A stretch of 64,000 nt of DNA from Takakia lepidozioides (GCA_030704615.1 CM060734.1:59722042-59786041), one strand, 5' to 3'. Numbered from the stretch's first letter, positions 42,625-54,235 are shown. Notes: generated by a model from the letters alone, not told the origin. Program-made: numbers and translations.

Positions 42625-42830
42625 CCTAAATTTCCATGTTGAATTCTGTAAGTTAGCTGGTTGAGTGAATCTAGTTTGGAGTGACTTTGACATGATAATG
42701 CCAATGTGACAACAGGAAAGTATCAAAAAACAAGTACCAGAGATGACGAGAAGCTGTGGAATGAATACTTTTCTGCCCCAGTCAATGATAGGACAACCGA
42801 GGCAAAAAGGTGAATGCCTGTTACATTTCA
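42625..42830 (+). pseudogene. OSB-like fragment with broken WWD motif
   Basis: The stretch includes gagaagctgtggaatgaata, which translates as EKLWNEYFSAP and matches KLWKEYFSDPSQWWDDR of the 13.0 kb copy up to the Trp pair, which is missing here. The preceding bases match the aattctgtaagttagctgg phrase of the other copies. Confidence 0.45.
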
Positions 42831-42919
42831 TAGATTAGCAGACGCATTCAGCATAGGAACTAGTGTCAGAAGCTGAATTGGACGTTTCCTAGAATAAATC
42901 TAGGCTGTCATTGTTAGCT

Positions 42920-43130
42920 ACTAGCAACAAAGCAAGGATGAATGCATGATTTGTGCAGAGGCATGTGTAGCTGAAGGAGTAAAGAGAGTGTGGGTCCAGA
43001 TTCATCCAAGAGGGCCAAATTTCAAGCACAAAATTACCTATGATTCCCTATGGATCAATAACTACAAGAAACCTGCATTGGTAGATGGTCTATTCCGTGG
43101 GACTCAATCTGTCACTGAGTCTTGCATTAT
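42920..43130 (+). pseudogene. OSB-like PDF-motif fragment (copy 6)
   Basis: The plus-strand frame 42946-43173 reads RVWVQIHPRGPNFKHKITYD then SLWINNYKKPALVDGLF, the best preserved PDF-type half motif in the window (PNFKHK...LW). The frame then changes to an unrelated tail (MRITIAWQLTCTRP). Confidence 0.5.
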
Positions 43131-43500
43131 GAGGATCACAATTGCTTGGCAGCTTACCTGCACGCGGCCTTGACCCTTAGGCAATCCCCAGAGTAGTAGT
43201 AGCTTTGGGCTGCTTTTTTACTTTGGTTTTTTCATTTTGTATCATAAGCTCTTTGAGCTTTCCGCAGATGTAATAAAGTACCATTTGTTTCATTTCATTT
43301 CATTTTCATTTCGTTTTGTTTCATGGCATGTCTTTCATTGTTTTCGCATTTCTAATGACATGATTAGTTCTCTTGTATGGCATTACATGCGTATATACTA
43401 GTCGGCTCATTACAAACACCAAAACTTCAAAGCACTGAGTAATTGTTCAAGTAATTTCGAGCACTTCATTTAAAGTAGTAAAACAGTGGTTGCGCCGACT
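43131..43500. other. Tail-like sequence ending in TTTCATT repeats
   Basis: After the OSB-like fragment comes ccttgacccttaggcaatcc, a T-rich stretch, taataaag, and then several tttcatttcatttcattttc units (43277-43322). Such a tail could be the 3' end of a non-LTR retrotransposon, but no coding part is visible and the assignment is weak. Confidence 0.3.
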
Positions 43501-43539
43501 TCGGCAGTCGCAATTGCCACTGGGCATGTAGCACTGCAA

Positions 43540-43660
43540 GTTATGTGGTCAACTACCACGTGGTGCTCCGGGCCCGTGGCCACGTGGTAGCAGTGCTGCT
43601 CGTCGTGGCGCCGCCACGTCGGCGTCCACATCGTCGTCCACGTCCGCGTCCATGTGTCAC
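43540..43660. repeat. Short CACGTGG / CACGTC-rich tract
   Basis: Copies of ccacgtgg, ccacgtcgg and ccacgtccgcgtcc follow each other within about 120 bases. The composition resembles the tract at 6760-6960. No gene is next to it. Confidence 0.4.
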
Positions 43661-44555
43661 CACGCTCCGGTGAGTTAATCCACTCATCCGGAGGGAAAAG
43701 TCAAAGTCAGCCCAAAAGGTCAGACACACGGGCGGCCTACATGGTTACGCCACGTGGTTCTTCAGCAACAATCGCTGGGTAGTTGTTCGCGCGTCTGCGT
43801 TCTTTACCACTCCAATCATTGGATGTCCGACCCAACTTCCACGTCTGTTGTAACTAGTCGTTTGTAACTTCTAGTCGATCCCGGTTTTTTTACTTTTACG
43901 ACTCGAAATGAGTCGTTACCCTAGTGGTAAATGACACGAATGCTTCTAGTGATAATCACCTAATTTGAATGGCATCCCTGAACGCACCAATGGGTTCAAA
44001 AGAAGAGACCATAGATTTTTTCTTGCAGAGAGCCAACAAAAAGGCAAATGTAACAAGTTCAATGTCACACAAATCAGCAACCCAACTCCTTTACTGAAAC
44101 CAAAATGAGCAAACCTGCTTCTGACTTCAGTGAGAGAAAACAGGGGCAAACAAAGCAAAATTCACACATTTGCACAAGGCATACGCTCCTGCACACCCAC
44201 TCCATATGCAAGGTCCTGTCCTCTCGCTTGGATCATACAAGAGGCCTCGCGTCATGCCGAGCTGGAGCTGAAAACGACATCCCTCTTGGCAATTCGCATC
44301 AGGACGGAGTCCCTTGGATGTGGTGGCATTTCATTTCCTTACCTGAAGTTCATCAATATTTAAGTGGCCACTTCGAACCAGACAATCAAAGACAGGAGGT
44401 GAAAACTGAAAGCACTTGATCGATATATCTGCACATCCATATGAGATTCCTGTTTGTGAGTGCTTGTATCCAGTTTATCCTCGAAAACATCAACACAAGC
44501 ATCCAAAAACTGAGTCATCCCACCTACAGCCAAACAAGACGACCACAGTATAGCT
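43661..44555. other. No gene seen
   Basis: Open frames of up to 104 codons (44105-44419, plus) have no recognisable similarity and overlap in both strands. I see no repeat or RNA gene here. Confidence 0.3.
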
Positions 44556-44820
44556 GAGCGAGCAGAGATTGAAAGACGACCTGCTGAGACCAAGCTGACT
44601 CTCCAAAGAACCTTGTAAATAGCAAGAAGAATACCAAATCATGGTACTAACAGTCGTCAAGAGCCCACATTTGCAGGATGGACAAACTTCTTCACATCGT
44701 ACATTGAGAAAAAACCACACCTTGCGACTGCGGTTGTCCATCGTGAAGGTGGCTAGCCGCTTCCCATAGTAGTCGATGGCCACATCGTGCACCACATCTT
44801 CATGCCCCGATTCTAGGGTT
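44556..44820 (-). pseudogene. Chimera of SEC13-like exon piece and OSB-like sequence
   Basis: Minus strand 44817-44746 reads TLESGHEDVVHDVAIDYYGK then RLAT, the N-terminal phrase of the COPII/nuclear-pore WD40 protein SEC13. Without a break it continues as MDNRSRKV and NVRCEEVCPSCKCG (44742-44650). At the DNA level these bases match 13470-13580 of the OSB-like locus, including the WWD(N/K) motif edge and the atttgcaggatggacaaa phrase. The join falls near 44744. Neither gene is complete, so this is a captured, fused fragment. Confidence 0.6.
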
Positions 44821-44849
44821 TGAGTCCCTGTCTGCCCCCTATCCCACCA

Positions 44850-45010
44850 GCTCCGCTCATCGTCTCTCATGATCAGACTCGACCCTAAAACAAAACAAAC
44901 ATAGCTCCGCCCTGTTCGACGTCTCTCATGATCAGACTCGACACTAAAAGAAAGCAAACACAGCACCGTCCTGTTTGTCGTCTCTCACGATCAAACTCGA
45001 CACAAAGAAA
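44850..45010. repeat. 59-bp tandem repeat, about 2.6 copies
   Basis: cgtctctcatgatcagactc starts at 44861 and 44920, and its variant cgtctctcacgatcaaactc at 44979, giving a period of 59 bases. Between them are aaaacaaacatagctccgcc-like sequences. Confidence 0.8.
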
Positions 45011-45700
45011 ACCAACAGATGGCAGGGGAGACAAAAAAACGCTATGTCCCCTCTACTCATGACTGGATGGTTGAATGTAGCGATAGATGGATGGATTTTG
45101 GGTTTTCCATCAATACATCCATCCATTCATTTGTTTTTCCATTTTTTGGCCATTTTAATTTCATCCATTCATCCAAAATAAATCTTTAAATAAGTTTCAC
45201 TGTTAGTTCATCCAATAGCTGCTAGCTCAGCGTTTGCATTATCATTCGTTCCTACGTTCATCCAATAGTTGCCAGCAAGGCGTTTGTTGTATCATTCGTT
45301 CATATGTTCATCTAGTGCACAAAAGTTATGTTTGATACGTTCATCTAATAGTTGCCAGCAAGGCATTTGTGTATCATTCGTTGAGATAATACAGTTGTTT
45401 TGTTTCACTAACCTTAACCAGCAGTCGATTAGTTTAACTGTTAATCTGCTAGGTCAGTGAAACAATAGTTAAATATTTTTACTACTTATTATCCTCATAC
45501 TTAACACTGCGACCTAACAACCCTAAATTCGAGCACATTCATCCTAATTCATCCTAGTTCACTAATCCTAATTCATCTTAATCATTCATTCATCCATTCA
45601 TTCATTCCTTCACAGGGTGTGGCTTAGTGCCCGTGAGCAATGATATGTTGACACATCGTCATTTGCAATCACATCCTGCATATGTTTCATCCATTTATGT
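45011..45700. repeat. Simple and tandem repeats, gene-free
   Basis: Three copies of a unit with gttcatc(c/t)aatag(c/t)tgc(c/t)agc and gcgtttg...tatcattcgtt lie at about 45207-45260, 45256-45305 and 45338-45382. Runs of catt/tccattcatt fill 45115-45180 and 45580-45615. No gene is supported. Confidence 0.55.
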
Positions 45701-46170
45701 TTGCATTGTCCACATAGACACTCCTTGGGCAACCGGCAATTGCCACGTGCAGGCGTGAATACTGGCAGTCATACATTCCCATGCCCACGTCATCCCGTTG
45801 CAGTTTTGGCCATGACTCCTAGTCATATCTACCATCTTCCCCTATCTGGTCAAACGTGTTTGACCGCAGATCCTGACGTGGCGGAGATACAAGGTGGCAT
45901 ATACGACTTCTGGTGGTCACAATTGGCAACCAGGACTGCCCCCTTACATTTTGTAGACATATATGGTACGACTTGGCAAATGTGGCAGACGTTAAAGCCG
46001 GGATCTGTTGTAGTGCTTGTGTTCATGATATGCATACTAATGGAATTCCATCCTCATAAGGATGTGAAGATGCCTAAGAACAATATACGTGGGGCTGCTC
46101 ATGGCTTGAACTGGCATGCAACAGTCTCATGGACTGCTGCTCTAGGGCTTGCGATTGTCATCAGATAAAA
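45700..46170. repeat. Inverted relative of the 10.2-10.7 kb repeat
   Basis: 45960-46025 (acgttaaagccgggatctgt and flanks) matches 10210-10270 in reverse. 45880-45920 (gacgtggcgg, ggcatatacgacttctgg) resembles phrases at 10515-10640. A 155-codon frame spans it but has no recognisable similarity and I do not call it. Confidence 0.4.
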
Positions 46171-49041
46171 TCATGGAATTGATGCATGCTTGATTGCTTT
46201 TACATGCAAGTTGGAGAGCCACTGCAACTTTGGGATGAATCATACCGTACATAATGTATATTGGGAATGAATGAAGATTAGAAGTTATCATATTATGAAT
46301 GAAAACACATACAAAAAGTATGAGTGCATATGTGCATATAGTGCCTGTACACTCATGTTTACTTATGAGTGTCGTCTGCACACTGTGCTATTTGCAGTAT
46401 GAATGAAGTAGTCGAAATCCAGGGTTCTGTTCTCTTTATAATTCATTGCAGCCGGAGAAGCACGGAAGGGGTGATGACCCACAAACAAAGGACATCCAAG
46501 CAGCAAACGTCACAATTCTTCTGCCAATGGCAACCATGGTGTTGGCCAGTAGTGGCATCAACCCTCACCAAGCCGAGATCCCCTCCATGATATTCATGTG
46601 CAGAATTCATGATTTCATGTCTCACATGAGATAGTTGTAGGAAACGTGGGGAATATATGGCCAGATTCCAGAGAGAATGCAGTAGCAAACATTTGGTGGG
46701 AATGGGTCATGGATGACCACCATGCCAACAGCCAATGTCTTCAAGCAGTTTCAGGAATCTGCCCTACAGATAAATCTCATCCCATTTTGGAACCCCAAAT
46801 GAGTACCAAACCTACAACCAACACACATGTGACTGAAACCATCTGGCCCTACCTTGGGCTGGTTTGTTACTGGGTTTGAAGGGTCCAAGCATTGGCTTGA
46901 TGAAAAAGATCGTGCTTTGACCCCTTGTTGCCATTCACGTTCTGGGCAGAGGCAAGTCACCATGCACTATCACTGTTGGTTCCAAACACCACCAACATGG
47001 CTCAAAGAGTTCAAAATGAGTTGGTATCTATAACATGGATTTATATTAGTTGGCAAGGAAATTGCTGTGATACATAAATCAGTTACCCGCGTTGGTCTGT
47101 AAGGCTTACTAGTACCTTGGTCCTTGGTGACCATGGGGCTCATCCTGGAAATACATCAGCAATGTCATCACCAAATTTTCTTGCAATGACCTCCATGGGC
47201 TTTGCTGCCAGAGAGCAGGCACCTTTGGAGGATTGTGAGAGACAGTGGATGACCATAGGTGCCTAATCAATGAGATGGAGTTTAGAGCAACACATTATGG
47301 AAATGGTGCATATGGAGACACAAATCAATTGTACATTTAATTAAGAATGGGAGCGCACATAGTTTGTATGAACAGATCATTTGTTGTCTTTGGGGTTGTG
47401 TCTTTCTTTTGCCAATGATTCACAGGAAGCTGAAGCAAGTGGCTAATATCTTCTGGCAGCTTTTTAAAAATGTAGCCAGTTTTTTAGCTTCACATGTTTG
47501 AATCATCTTCTTTAACAGAGTTTAACAGAGTTTTTCAGCTTTGATGCACCAGGTTCATGGACCCTTGCCCTTGTGTAGGCCTCGCATATGAGGGACTCGT
47601 ATTCATCAGTATCATATGTCTAGTGGTATTCCCTCCGCTTCTCTAGCATTTTGCTCTCCTTCATCGTGATAGCTACGTCTGCCAGCACTTGTAGTAGCGT
47701 GAAAACCTACACAGCCAATGCCTAGCATAAATCCTCAGCAAGGTATAAATGATGCGAACTGTAATTGTATGCATAGCTGCAACTGAACCCAACCCTAAAC
47801 CTCTGACAATGGTATGCATGTCATTTATCCTAAACCCTAAACCCCAAAACATCATGAATGGATTACATATAATATGAAATATATCAATAATATGGAGAGT
47901 GATCATGGACCAAAGTAGTGACCTAAGTTGTTATGGAAGGAAAAAAAAACGATAGAACATATGTACACATCCCTGGAGCAAGCTATTGAATTATGGAAAG
48001 TGATGACCGAGGTCACCTTCAATTCTTGTAATACAACATGAATCAAAAATTGCAAAGTCGGCAGCTTTATGCCTTACCAGTCTCCCCAGGTCCCGAAAAT
48101 ATCAGCAAAATAACAAACTCTTCACCTCAGCTCCATATGAAACCCACTCTTCACCTTAGCTCCATGTAAAAGCTTGCATGAAGTGCCCAAAACTAGCAAA
48201 ACAGGCCCACTTTTGCACTTTGCTAACTACTATAGTGAGAAAAGGAGACCTGAGTCATAATATGCAGATTTGTGAGCCTATGCATTCAATATATGTGAAA
48301 GAACCAACAAAGAACGATTGGGTTTCAAATGCTCACTGCAAAACTCACTCACCCGCAAAGTACAACATGGAGGAAGAGCAGAATGAAGATCCGGAGAAGA
48401 CAAATAACAAAGTCGATCGTTTTGGAGCGATAATAAGGACCTGCACGCAAGAAACGTTTGGAGCGCAAGCATTGCAGAACACGGCGACCACATCCTCAAT
48501 CGTAGCAGGACTGCCCACTGCTGCCCACAAAATTGACGTGCACAACGGGATGCGGTACGCCAATACCAACAATAGCAACGAAAGCAAGAGCTGGTACGTG
48601 TATTCTCTACCTACCCTCATCATTTTACATGCAATGGCATGCATGGGGGATGGAGGTCGATGCCATGCATGAGGGCAGGATGGGGATGCAGGAGAGGGCA
48701 CGTCTCATGTCCTGGCAGCGGGAACATGAGGGGCGGGAGGGCGTGCCGCGCGGTTTGCGGGCGATGGAGGCGGGGTGGGCGTGGGGTGGTGGGGGGTCCA
48801 CGCTGGCTGAACCGGCTCCCTCGCATTCAACTCCAGGGCCCCATCTAATGCTCGGCAAAATGATCCATATACAGAACTGTCCACGCTCAACTGTTCTCAG
48901 CTATCCATCTACTTCTGGACTACCAAATCAGCAACGGACACGCAAATTAGGTAAAACCTCCGGTTTTGATACGCCCAGTACATGGGCGACCAAAGAAAAC
49001 ACCTATTTTGACCTACTCATTACCCTTTCCCATTTTATCTG
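46171..49041. other. Gene-poor stretch, nothing identified
   Basis: Open frames (for example 48178-48672 plus, 164 codons) lack similarity that I recognise and show no splice-supported structure. 47512-47530 has a small direct repeat (tttaacagag twice). 48690-48800 is G-rich. Confidence 0.3.
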
Positions 49042-49796
49042 CTATGCATATTGAACTCTCCGGCCAGAAATACCTAGCCGCGCCATCTCCTTAGCCAATG
49101 CAACGCCTAGCATCCCACATGCAATCATGGGGTCTTCAGATCGCTTGCCATAACCAAACTCTCTGACATCTTCACAAACCATTTTCACGCACAACACCAA
49201 CAAACCCGTTTGTTCACACTTCTTAATGTTGACATCTATCAAGGCTGGACCCTAGATCGTATTGTCCCCCAAATTGGCTACTCCCATGTTTATGCTCAAC
49301 TTCCCAATGCACATGCCTCGAACGTCTATGCTCTCACATACTATTAGAATGAAAACACGGAATAACCATTGGCCCATTTAACCATTCATGTTTTATCACT
49401 CTTTTACCATGTCTTTTACGCGCAGAAGGACTCCCCATCTCATCCTTGCATCTACCCACATCTACCAACACTTTCACCATCTGCTTTATGGAATTTACCT
49501 ATTGCCATGACCCCACTATCCCGAAAAGCCATGTTATCTAAATGAGAGAAATCTGTTTCTCTGATTCTAGTTCTTACAAGGAGGCACGGGGATGACAATT
49601 CGAACCACTCTTTGTCATCATCGCTGAGGTGCACGGTGGTATCCACGTCGACTCTTTCCAATCGGATGTCACTCTTCCTCCAATAAATGCAAGCTAAAAA
49701 ATAACCATCCACCCCTCTGACAATATCTTCCATTGTGCTCCCCGGGCTATCACCTGGTACTACTCCTACATCCAGTAGAGCAGCCACCTCCGACAT
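49042..49796 (-). pseudogene. Orphan degenerate coding region
   Basis: Minus strand 49796-49452 encodes 114 residues (starts MSEVAALLDVGVVPGDS; includes FELSSPCLLVRTRIRETDFS). After a disrupted stretch, the frame from about 49332 to 49042 reads ESIDVRGMCIGKLSINMG, passes a TAG near 49253 and ends ALIDVNIKKCEQTGLLVL...ALAKEMARLGISGRRV. Composition looks protein-like (balanced hydrophobic pattern, no low complexity) and both pieces share strand and spacing. I do not recognise the family; a transposon or virus-derived relic is possible. Confidence 0.4.
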
Positions 49797-49812
49797 GGGG
49801 TAGTATATTCTG

Positions 49813-50000
49813 CTAGGTGAAGTCGTTTTTATTTACGTCGGCTTCGGCTAGACGCTTTCTACTAATGACAATTTGTTGGGGCGCTCCTTTGCAAGTGTTT
49901 CCATTAGGCATGGCAGAATCGGTTGGACATTTTATCATGCATTGCTCGATTCTTTGTAATGTGTGGCCTCTGGTTCTAGCTCCTGTAAGTATTTGGAACA
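49813..50000 (+). pseudogene. LINE reverse transcriptase zinc-binding remnant
   Basis: The plus strand reads PLGMAESVGHFIMHCSILCN then VWPLVL (about 49900-49975). This resembles the CPLC...ES..H...HC......VW pattern of the zf-RVT domain at the C-terminus of plant L1-type LINEs. The first Cys of the pattern is Gly here. It is a short, isolated remnant. Confidence 0.4.
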
Positions 50001-51196
50001 TGTCAAGGACCTTACTTTGGTAAATTTCCCTTTAAGTCACAGTTACTCGCTTTAATGCGCGTGCCTAACTTCCAAACTGACGGTCGCCGAGCCAACTTGG
50101 AGCTTCAGTTGCTCACCGGGACATAACGGTCCTCCTTTGCTCCCCCATGCATCCATTGATTACGTGGGCTAAGTGAAAATTGTGGTTATAGGTAGTTTGG
50201 AATAGCTCCTCACACTGGGTCGTTTTTCGGCTCGTTTGCTTGCTTTACTTACTTTGGTCGCTTAACGTGCTTGCACTATTCTTGGGGTCACTACTCCCTA
50301 TATATACTTCTGACGTAGGTGTCGGCGAGGGTCTCACAAGCAGCCCATGTTCTTTTTGGTGCACCACCATGGTGACCCTACACTCCTTACGATGAGTCAC
50401 GGTGAGCCTCGACCCACTCCCACTTCCAAATATTACCACTTGACGTGCAAAAAAATATAGGGTGTTGAAAAATTTGAGAAAATAAAATTTTAAATACATT
50501 TAGAAATACTATGGAGTACTAATATATTGGCGGCACCACATTTAAATTAAAATAGGATCCAAAATAAAGACGTATTTCAAAGAAAAATTAAATCTAATAT
50601 AGGGTGGAGAGAAATTAAAGGGACACGTGTCGTTCAGTGACACGCAGCGGAGAGGGCGTAGGCGCATGTGCACAACAACCCTAGGCTTCCCTCTCTTTTG
50701 TCTGCTGCAATTCGTGGCGGCATTGTGCTAGACAAGCAGAGAGAAATGGTGGTGCGCTCAGTGGTGTAAGCATTGTGGCCCACAGGTTTTGAAGCTTGCA
50801 GAGCGTGACAGTGAAGAAGCATAGATTGAGAGGGGGAAGGATGGCAACCCCATAATTTTTTTTAAAACAATTCAGGTTAATATAGGGTGTCCAATATTTG
50901 TTACCAGCTATAAAATATAAATAATATAGCCTGCAAGAAAACATGTCACATTACAAAATTATGTAATAATAGGGTGGCCAAAAATTTAGAAAATAAAATT
51001 AATACCCCCATAGAAAATGCATTTTTGCCACACGTGCCTAGGAAACTAGATAGGGAGTGACCTCCCCGAGCCCCATGACCTAATTGGCCTGCGGTGTGTC
51101 GACCTAAGACTCCTCCATGACTCCTACCTATTCAACTAAGCCCACTTGGGAGTTCCCCCACCTCTTCTAAGCCACCACTAGCACGTGACCAAGCAA
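50001..51196. other. AT-rich gene-free stretch
   Basis: Includes repeated phrases such as atatagggtg(g/t) followed by aaatt, near 50455, 50600, 50885 and 50970. No coding region is supported. Confidence 0.3.
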
Positions 51197-51505
51197 CTCG
51201 GGGTCCCCACCGCCTTGTGAGTGCCTCCGCTCCATTGGGTGAGTTTGCCACCCAAAGGTTGTTCAGCTCGCAGTCCTATTACTGTTGTTGTCCACACATC
51301 AGGAACAACCCCTCTTGTGGCTCGACCCCTGCCCTCAAGGCAAAGGGCCACGATACTCGGGGTCCCCAACGCCCATCGGTTGGGGAGCCCCGCCCAGTGA
51401 GTGTGTCTGCCCCAATGAATGCCTTAGCCACTTAATGGTCATTCAACCCCTACCCCACTACTACCATTGCCCCACCACAGGGCTAGGCCCCTCATGTGTC
51501 CCGAC
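51197..51505. repeat. Direct repeat of about 159 bp, two copies plus a split third
   Basis: ctcggggtcccca begins at 51197 and 51356, and corresponding phrases (gtgagt, aatg/ttgggtgagt, cactactacc/tattactg) follow in both. A third partial copy (cccctgccctcaaggcaaag) resumes at 52310, immediately after the MITE. The insertion therefore split the array. Confidence 0.7.
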
Positions 51506-52300
51506 CAGTGTTGGACCGGTATCATCAACATTTCATACCAGCCAGGGTATGGTACTGTCAGTGAAGAGGCCTCCTTCATACCTGGCAGGTAATGGTATCA
51601 AAGTAGGTATTAAGCTTTTAATGTACCAGTCTGGTATGTATATTGTCTTTGTTTGGCCTGCTATGGTATGGTATCTGTATTTCAAATTTAAAATCTTATA
51701 CTGGGGGTATATCAATATTGGTATCAATACAATTATTTATTTATTTATTTAAACTGAAAAATAAAAATCTGTCCAAATTATACCGCTGAGGTGAGCACTT
51801 CAGCCGCTGAAGTGATCACCTCATGGGCTGAAGCGCTCACCTCAGCGGCTGAGTGCCGCAATTCATAATAACAAGGAGCGGCATCTCACCTTAGGTAATT
51901 TGAGGTCACCTTACAAGAGCCATATTACAGGCTGATAAATGAGACAATGCTCCAAGCCTAAGCAGATTTTCGCCAAAATCGCCATTTAGATTGTCTCAAT
52001 CAAAGAGCCGCAACTCTCCATGCTGCACCCTAAATCCCTAAATCCCTAACGCTCCACATATTGATACCTAGGGTGCAAGCGATGGCGGTAGACATAGTAC
52101 TGGTATCGACAAAGCTGCGTTCTTTGCGATACCAGGCTGGTATGGTAGGAGCCCAGGTATTAGCGTTTCACTATGTTGCCCCCAATATGTTCTGCCCGGG
52201 GTATTGCCAGTTGCTTATACCCGCCTGGTCTGGTACCCTGCCGTGATACCCTTACGTGTGCTGATACCCCGCCTCACCCCCATATACCGGTCCAACACTG
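51506..52300. mobile_element. hAT-type MITE, about 795 bp, with TIRs and 8-bp target duplication
   Basis: Perfect inverted ends: CAGTGTTGGACCGGTAT at 51506 and its reverse complement ending at 52300; one further flanking base also pairs. The 8 bases outside are GTCCCGAC (left) and GTTCCGAT (right), 6 of 8 identical. The surrounding 159-bp repeat shows the pre-insertion sequence (ctcgacccctg) with only one such octamer, which confirms a target-site duplication. CAG...CTG ends and 8-bp duplications are diagnostic of hAT elements. The interior is AT-rich and has no transposase. Subterminal copies of ggtatggta/gtaccag motifs occur at both ends. Confidence 0.82.
51786..51846. repeat. Hairpin inside the MITE
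   Basis: ctgaggtgagcacttcagcc (51786-51805) is nearly the reverse complement of ggctgaagcgctcacctcag (51826-51845), one mismatch, with a 20-base loop. The loop carries the related ctgaagtgatcacctc. Confidence 0.7.
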
Positions 52301-52301
52301 G

Positions 52302-54235
52302 TTCCGATCCCCTGCCCTCAAGGCAAAGGCCGTGATAGAATCCAAAGCCAATGGCACCGGTCCATTCGCTATTAAACTATTGTATATTATCCAAAGTCTA
52401 TCATGCCCTCAGATGTACTACGCTCTAGAATATTTGTAAAGCTCATTGCCAAGTAGTCTATTTCAAACTCTCATTCCACGGTATCTATGCTGCTACTCTC
52501 ACATTTTATGACGAACAAACTGAGGGGAAGAAGACTTGTGTGAAGTTGGTTGCAAAGATCCAAACATCTTTGGATGATGAGTATCAACGTGATGGATGCT
52601 TCCAAATCTCATGGGAAAAGGATGGGATCTTACGCATAAGTACGTCGCTAGCCATCTGCATTTGGTCTACTCAGGTGCTCCACGGCTGATAGGGTTTTAT
52701 GGATGATTAAAGGATGAGGTCTGTTAGGGCTCAAGACATCTTTCCTTAATAGGGAGGGCTCTAGCGACAAACCAAATCCCTTGGTAAGTATTTGATACTT
52801 TAACTCGGGTTGGAGCCCACAAATTAATGAAATCAAGAAAACCATTCGTTTCAATCATTGACAGCATTGCCTCTGCTCAAGCTACTCGGCTTATCTCTAG
52901 CTCCACTCATACCAAGGAGTTTGCTTCTCTTGCATGCATATTTCCGCCGCACCCTACTACTTAGCTTTATAATCCTAATTACTTCTCATGATGGGATTTT
53001 GCTTTTGGGTGCCTATTGCGGGCTTATGAGGTTTCTTCAGCCTTGACTAGTATTGTTGTCTCTCTTAGGTTTGCCCTTCCCGTGTGCAACATGTTTGCTT
53101 CATAGCTCATGGGGGTATTATCTTTTTCTCTATTAATAAAAGTTTAACGAGAGCTGTGATTATCCCCTCTTAAGAATTAAAAGAACTCTACTGCTTTTGC
53201 ACTGCTTGCTAGGATATTCTTTGACCTTACCATAGCAGCTAAGCTGGCTTGGAATAAGGTGAGTGCAGATATTACCAAACATCCCTAGCGTCAACAAATC
53301 ATCCTCGGCCAATTGAGATCAACATGGGGAAGGGAGGCCTCATCTGCACCTGCTCAGGGGCTGACTCTTGTGAGTGGCCACAGCAGGTCCTTGATCCTCA
53401 GTGGCAACATCAACGCACCCTCCTCTTCTGCTTCCCCATAATTTGACAAAGCGGACATCAACTAGAAGCACGTCAAGGCTTCCACAAAGACCAAGCTCTC
53501 ATACCTTAGATAGCATTTTTCCCCTTCATTGATTCCTCTTTGGTGCTATCTGGTTTATGTTCGAGTATATGTTGGAGGTGCCTAGTCCCTCTTGACTCTC
53601 AGAATCGTAGCTTCAATGGTTACTTTGGCCCTGCATAGCCTAGAAACTACCTCTAGGTTGGATTTGTTATATGTCCAGAGTATATGTCACACAAAATTTT
53701 ACATTAAGGTAACACGTTTCCCTTGTTTTGCTTTGCAAAGTAGTCAATGTTCTTCGGGGTATCCGTCATGGCTTGCCGTGCGTTAGAGCCTTATGGCGGA
53801 AACGCGTCAGCAAGGGTTTTAATTTTTTTCCCTTCAATAATCTTCATAAAATTAAATCACCTCTATGGTATGGGTCGGACGTATTAAATTTCAAGTTTTT
53901 ATTTCTTACCTTTTGGAAGGGGATGAAGCCAGAACATTTGTATATTTCATCACTATAAAATAGCAAATTGGGTTTTTCTGGAATATTGGCCCTTTCATTT
54001 GTCTTTTGGTATACATAGTCATAAATGTAAATATATAAAGTAAATTCAATAATCATCAATAAAGTTCCATCCAGGGCTCTGTCCCCTGTTTTTTATTTAT
54101 AAAGTAAAATATGTGCTCCAAGGCACACTGGGCCACACTAGGGTAGACATGCCTATGTGTCCCCTGTATAGGTTTTATTATTGTTAGCTACTTGCACTGA
54201 GGGGGATCTAGGCATTTTCGTTAAAGACAGAATAT
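52302..54235. other. Gene-poor stretch, weak coding traces only
   Basis: A minus-strand frame at 52648-52854 reads LICGLQPELKYQILTKGF, faintly like retrotransposon Gag wording, but it is too short to call. Nothing else is supported. Confidence 0.25.

Noticed and set aside
48178-49054. Overlapping frames of 164 and 173 codons as host genes
   Set aside because: No recognisable domain, no splice-supported extension, and similar frames exist on the other strand.
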